This document shows positions 62,307-64,000 of a stretch of DNA of 64,000 nucleotides, piece after piece. The translations under genes and the position numbers were made by a program. Numbering within the stretch: position 1 is the stretch's first letter; every line of letters starts with the position of its first letter. This DNA comes from Clostridia bacterium. Lineage in GTDB: Bacteria > Bacillota > Clostridia > Oscillospirales > Acutalibacteraceae. Below the pieces are notes generated by a model that searched no databases, had not been told where the DNA came from, and worked only from the letters and a program-made list of their open reading frames with translations. Where the stretch lies: positions 1 to 64,000 of the forward strand of contig JAKSQK010000005.1 of NCBI GenBank assembly GCA_024404145.1. Direction: 5' to 3'.

Positions 62307-63415
62307 GGGCAAACGCAGTTTCAGCGGTAATTTTTTCAAACTCCAACGATATAGCATTAAAGGAGTTGACTGAAAATCGGTCAATGTCTTCTCTGCCTTT
62401 CGGCGGAAGATACCGCCTTATAGATTTTGCTCTTTCAAATCTCTCAAACGCCGGTATATCGGATATAGGTATTATTACAAAGGAAAATTACCGTTCGCTT
62501 ATGGACCATGTCGGAAGCGGATTATACTGGGACCTTGACCGTAAAAGAGGCGGTCTTCGTATCATTCCGCCGTTTATAACCGGCGAAAGTCAGTTAAACG
62601 GTTTTGCAGATATATCTAAAAGAGCTGCGGAATTTGTATCCCGCTTGAATTCGGAATATGTTATCGTTTGCGAATCCGGAACGGTTGCCAATTTTGATAT
62701 CGGCGCTTTTATTGCTTATCATATAGAAAAAGATGCCGATATAACATTGTTCTACCGCAAAGCAGAATGTGCCGATAAATTTAAGAATACAATTAAATTT
62801 GATATTAAAAACGGCAAAATAGTCGGCGCCGTAAAGGCAAACCGTTCTTCGGAAAGCGGAAACTATTCGTTAGGAACTGCCATATTCAAAAAATCGGTGT
62901 TTTTGAATTTTGCCGAGTTTTCAAAATCAAAAAAGAGCGAAGATGCTTTTTTAACGCTTATCTCGGAGAACAAAAACAATTATCGCATTTACGGATTTGA
63001 GCATAAAGGATTCGCCGCCGTTATAGATTCGAGAAAATCCTTCTTTGAAAGCAATATGAAACTGTTTTCAGAAGATGTACGAAAGGATTTATTTAATAAG
63101 GAGCGTCCTGTTTTTACCAAAACGAGAGATGATATGCCAACGAGATACGGTATTTTTTCCGATGTTAAGGAAAGTCTTGTCGCCGATGGTTGTATTATCG
63201 AAGGAACGGTCAAAAATTCGGTACTGTTCAGAGGCGTAAGAGTTCATAAAGGCGCCAAGGTTGAAAATTCGATTTTGATGCAGGGTGTTGAGGTCGGCGA
63301 AAATGCGGTTGTCCGATATGTCGTTGCCGATAAAAATTCGGTTATAACTGCAAATACACCGATAAAAGGCACCAAGCATAAAGCATTTATAGTTAAGAAA
63401 AATCAAGTTTTATAA
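62303..63415 (+). CDS. glgD: Glucose-1-phosphate adenylyltransferase subunit GlgD
   Basis: The 370-residue protein is a GlgC homologue in which the N-terminal nucleotide-binding motif is degraded: GGxGxRLxxLTxxRAKP has become [19 protein letters not shown], while [21 protein letters not shown] and [13 protein letters not shown] remain. In Firmicutes GlgD acts as a non- or weakly catalytic partner that modulates GlgC. The beta-helix tail is present. GGTGAG sits before ATG 62303. Confidence 0.95.
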   Translation: MRANAVSAVIFSNSNDIALKELTENRSMSSLPFGGRYRLIDFALSNLSNAGISDIGIITKENYRSLMDHVGSGLYWDLDRKRGGLRIIPPFITGESQLNGFADISKRAAEFVSRLNSEYVIVCESGTVANFDIGAFIAYHIEKDADITLFYRKAECADKFKNTIKFDIKNGKIVGAVKANRSSESGNYSLGTAIFKKSVFLNFAEFSKSKKSEDAFLTLISENKNNYRIYGFEHKGFAAVIDSRKSFFESNMKLFSEDVRKDLFNKERPVFTKTRDDMPTRYGIFSDVKESLVADGCIIEGTVKNSVLFRGVRVHKGAKVENSILMQGVEVGENAVVRYVVADKNSVITANTPIKGTKHKAFIVKKNQVL

Positions 63416-63429
63416 TAACGGAGAAAGAT

Positions 63430-64000
63430 ATGAAAATACTGTTTGCAACAAGCGAGGCAGAGCCCTTTGCAAAATCGGGCGGACTTGCCGATGTTTCGGG
63501 CGCTCTTCCTAAGGCGCTTAGAAAAAGAATGGTAGGCGCAAGGGTTATTATGCCTTTGTATGATACTATTCAACCCGAAATGAAGGAAAAGATGACCTTT
63601 ATTACGAATATTACCGTACCTGTTTCTTGGCGAAGGCAGTACTGCGGTGTTTTTGAAGCCCATATGAACGGCGTTATCTACTATTTCATAGATAATCAGT
63701 ACTATTTCAAAAGGGACGGGCTTTACGGATATTATGACGATGCGGAGCGCTTTGCGTTCTTTTCCCGCGCCGTTTTGGAGGTAATAAAGCATATCGGATT
63801 TAAGCCCGAGATAATCCACTGCAACGACTGGCAAACGGCAATGATTCCGGTATATCTTACCGAAATGTACTCAAAAGACCCGTACTATGCCGATATAAAA
63901 ACCGTATTTACAATTCATAATATTCAGTATCAGGGTAAATACGGAATGGAACTTTACGGCGATGTTTTGGGCCTTCCTGAGGGCAGGGAAAGTATCGTTG
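63430..64000 (+). CDS. glgA: Glycogen synthase (5' part, continues beyond the window)
   Basis: GlgA elongates alpha-1,4-glucan with ADP-glucose. The visible 190 residues start MKILFATSEAEPFAKSGGLADV, with the KSGGLADV motif that binds ADP-glucose, then LPKALRKR, IHCNDWQTA and FTIHNIQYQG, all typical of GT5 GlgA. GGAGAAAG precedes ATG 63430, 14 bases after glgD. The frame is open to the window end, so this is a truncation by the window edge and not a broken gene. Confidence 0.94.
   Translation, partial: MKILFATSEAEPFAKSGGLADVSGALPKALRKRMVGARVIMPLYDTIQPEMKEKMTFITNITVPVSWRRQYCGVFEAHMNGVIYYFIDNQYYFKRDGLYGYYDDAERFAFFSRAVLEVIKHIGFKPEIIHCNDWQTAMIPVYLTEMYSKDPYYADIKTVFTIHNIQYQGKYGMELYGDVLGLPEGRESIV

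Noticed and set aside
63403-63834. Leftward 143-residue ORF at the right end
   Set aside because: It lies antisense inside glgA, which is clearly coding by family motifs; the leftward frame has no recognisable domain.

Overview
The window reads as chromosome of a low-G+C, spore-forming Clostridia-type Firmicute, most likely an anaerobic gut member of the Oscillospiraceae/Ruminococcaceae kind. This is inferred from gene content: a one-polypeptide pyruvate:ferredoxin oxidoreductase, SpoIID, an alpha/beta-type small acid-soluble spore protein and a YlmC/YmxH sporulation protein, a GlgC/GlgD pair, strong Shine-Dalgarno sites and many TTG starts. No rRNA, tRNA, CRISPR array, transposase or integrase was seen.

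Region 1 (1-14360) is mostly housekeeping: nifJ, then a leftward group (rlmH, walJ-type hydrolase, murA, a membrane protein), spoIID, a CPA2 antiporter, a DUF1846 protein, and argG-argH. Between the DUF1846 gene and argG lies a separate small transcription unit with a consensus promoter, a three-copy GGTGAGTCCG repeat and a terminator. It looks like an undescribed small RNA or a mini-ORF leader.

Region 2 (14362-16967) holds two solitary genes, each followed by its own terminator: an ABC-2 polysaccharide-export permease without its ATPase, and a 500-residue phage-tail/baseplate-like protein with no other phage gene nearby.

Region 3 (17012-49366) is a 32-kb, all-rightward surface polysaccharide locus behind one near-consensus promoter. 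It begins with a PglE/PglC/PglD/PglA-like module (amino sugar, initiating phosphoglycosyltransferase, acetyltransferase, second glycosyltransferase) and a WbpO/TviB plus WbpP/TviC pair that should make UDP-GalNAcA. Next comes a set rarely seen together: TupA-like ATP-grasp, HAD phosphatase, HisC-like aminotransferase, N5-(carboxyethyl)ornithine-synthase-like dehydrogenase, PP-loop ATPase, CapK-type adenylating enzyme and a second ATP-grasp. I infer that it makes an unusual amino acid (possibly an opine) and links it to the uronic-acid polymer, like a teichuronopeptide. The rest supplies six more glycosyltransferases, an EpsG-type polymerase, a Wzx flippase, LicD/TagD/LicC-type phospho-substituent enzymes, hexapeptide acetyltransferases, three membrane acyltransferases, a PIG-L deacetylase and a VioA-like aminotransferase. 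No chain-length regulator, tyrosine kinase or LCP ligase is in the locus.

Region 4 (49365-58707) returns to housekeeping: a DUF378 protein, a spore protein, a YmfF/YmfH M16 pair, lgt, folD, an OGG-type glycosylase without an obvious standard start codon, a DUF6062 protein and small membrane proteins. Region 5 (58775-64000) has the YmxH-like protein and a glycogen operon glgB-glgC-glgD-glgA, with glgA running off the window. The glycogen and polysaccharide promoters share an exact 18-base element just upstream of their -35 boxes, suggesting common control of storage and surface glycans.
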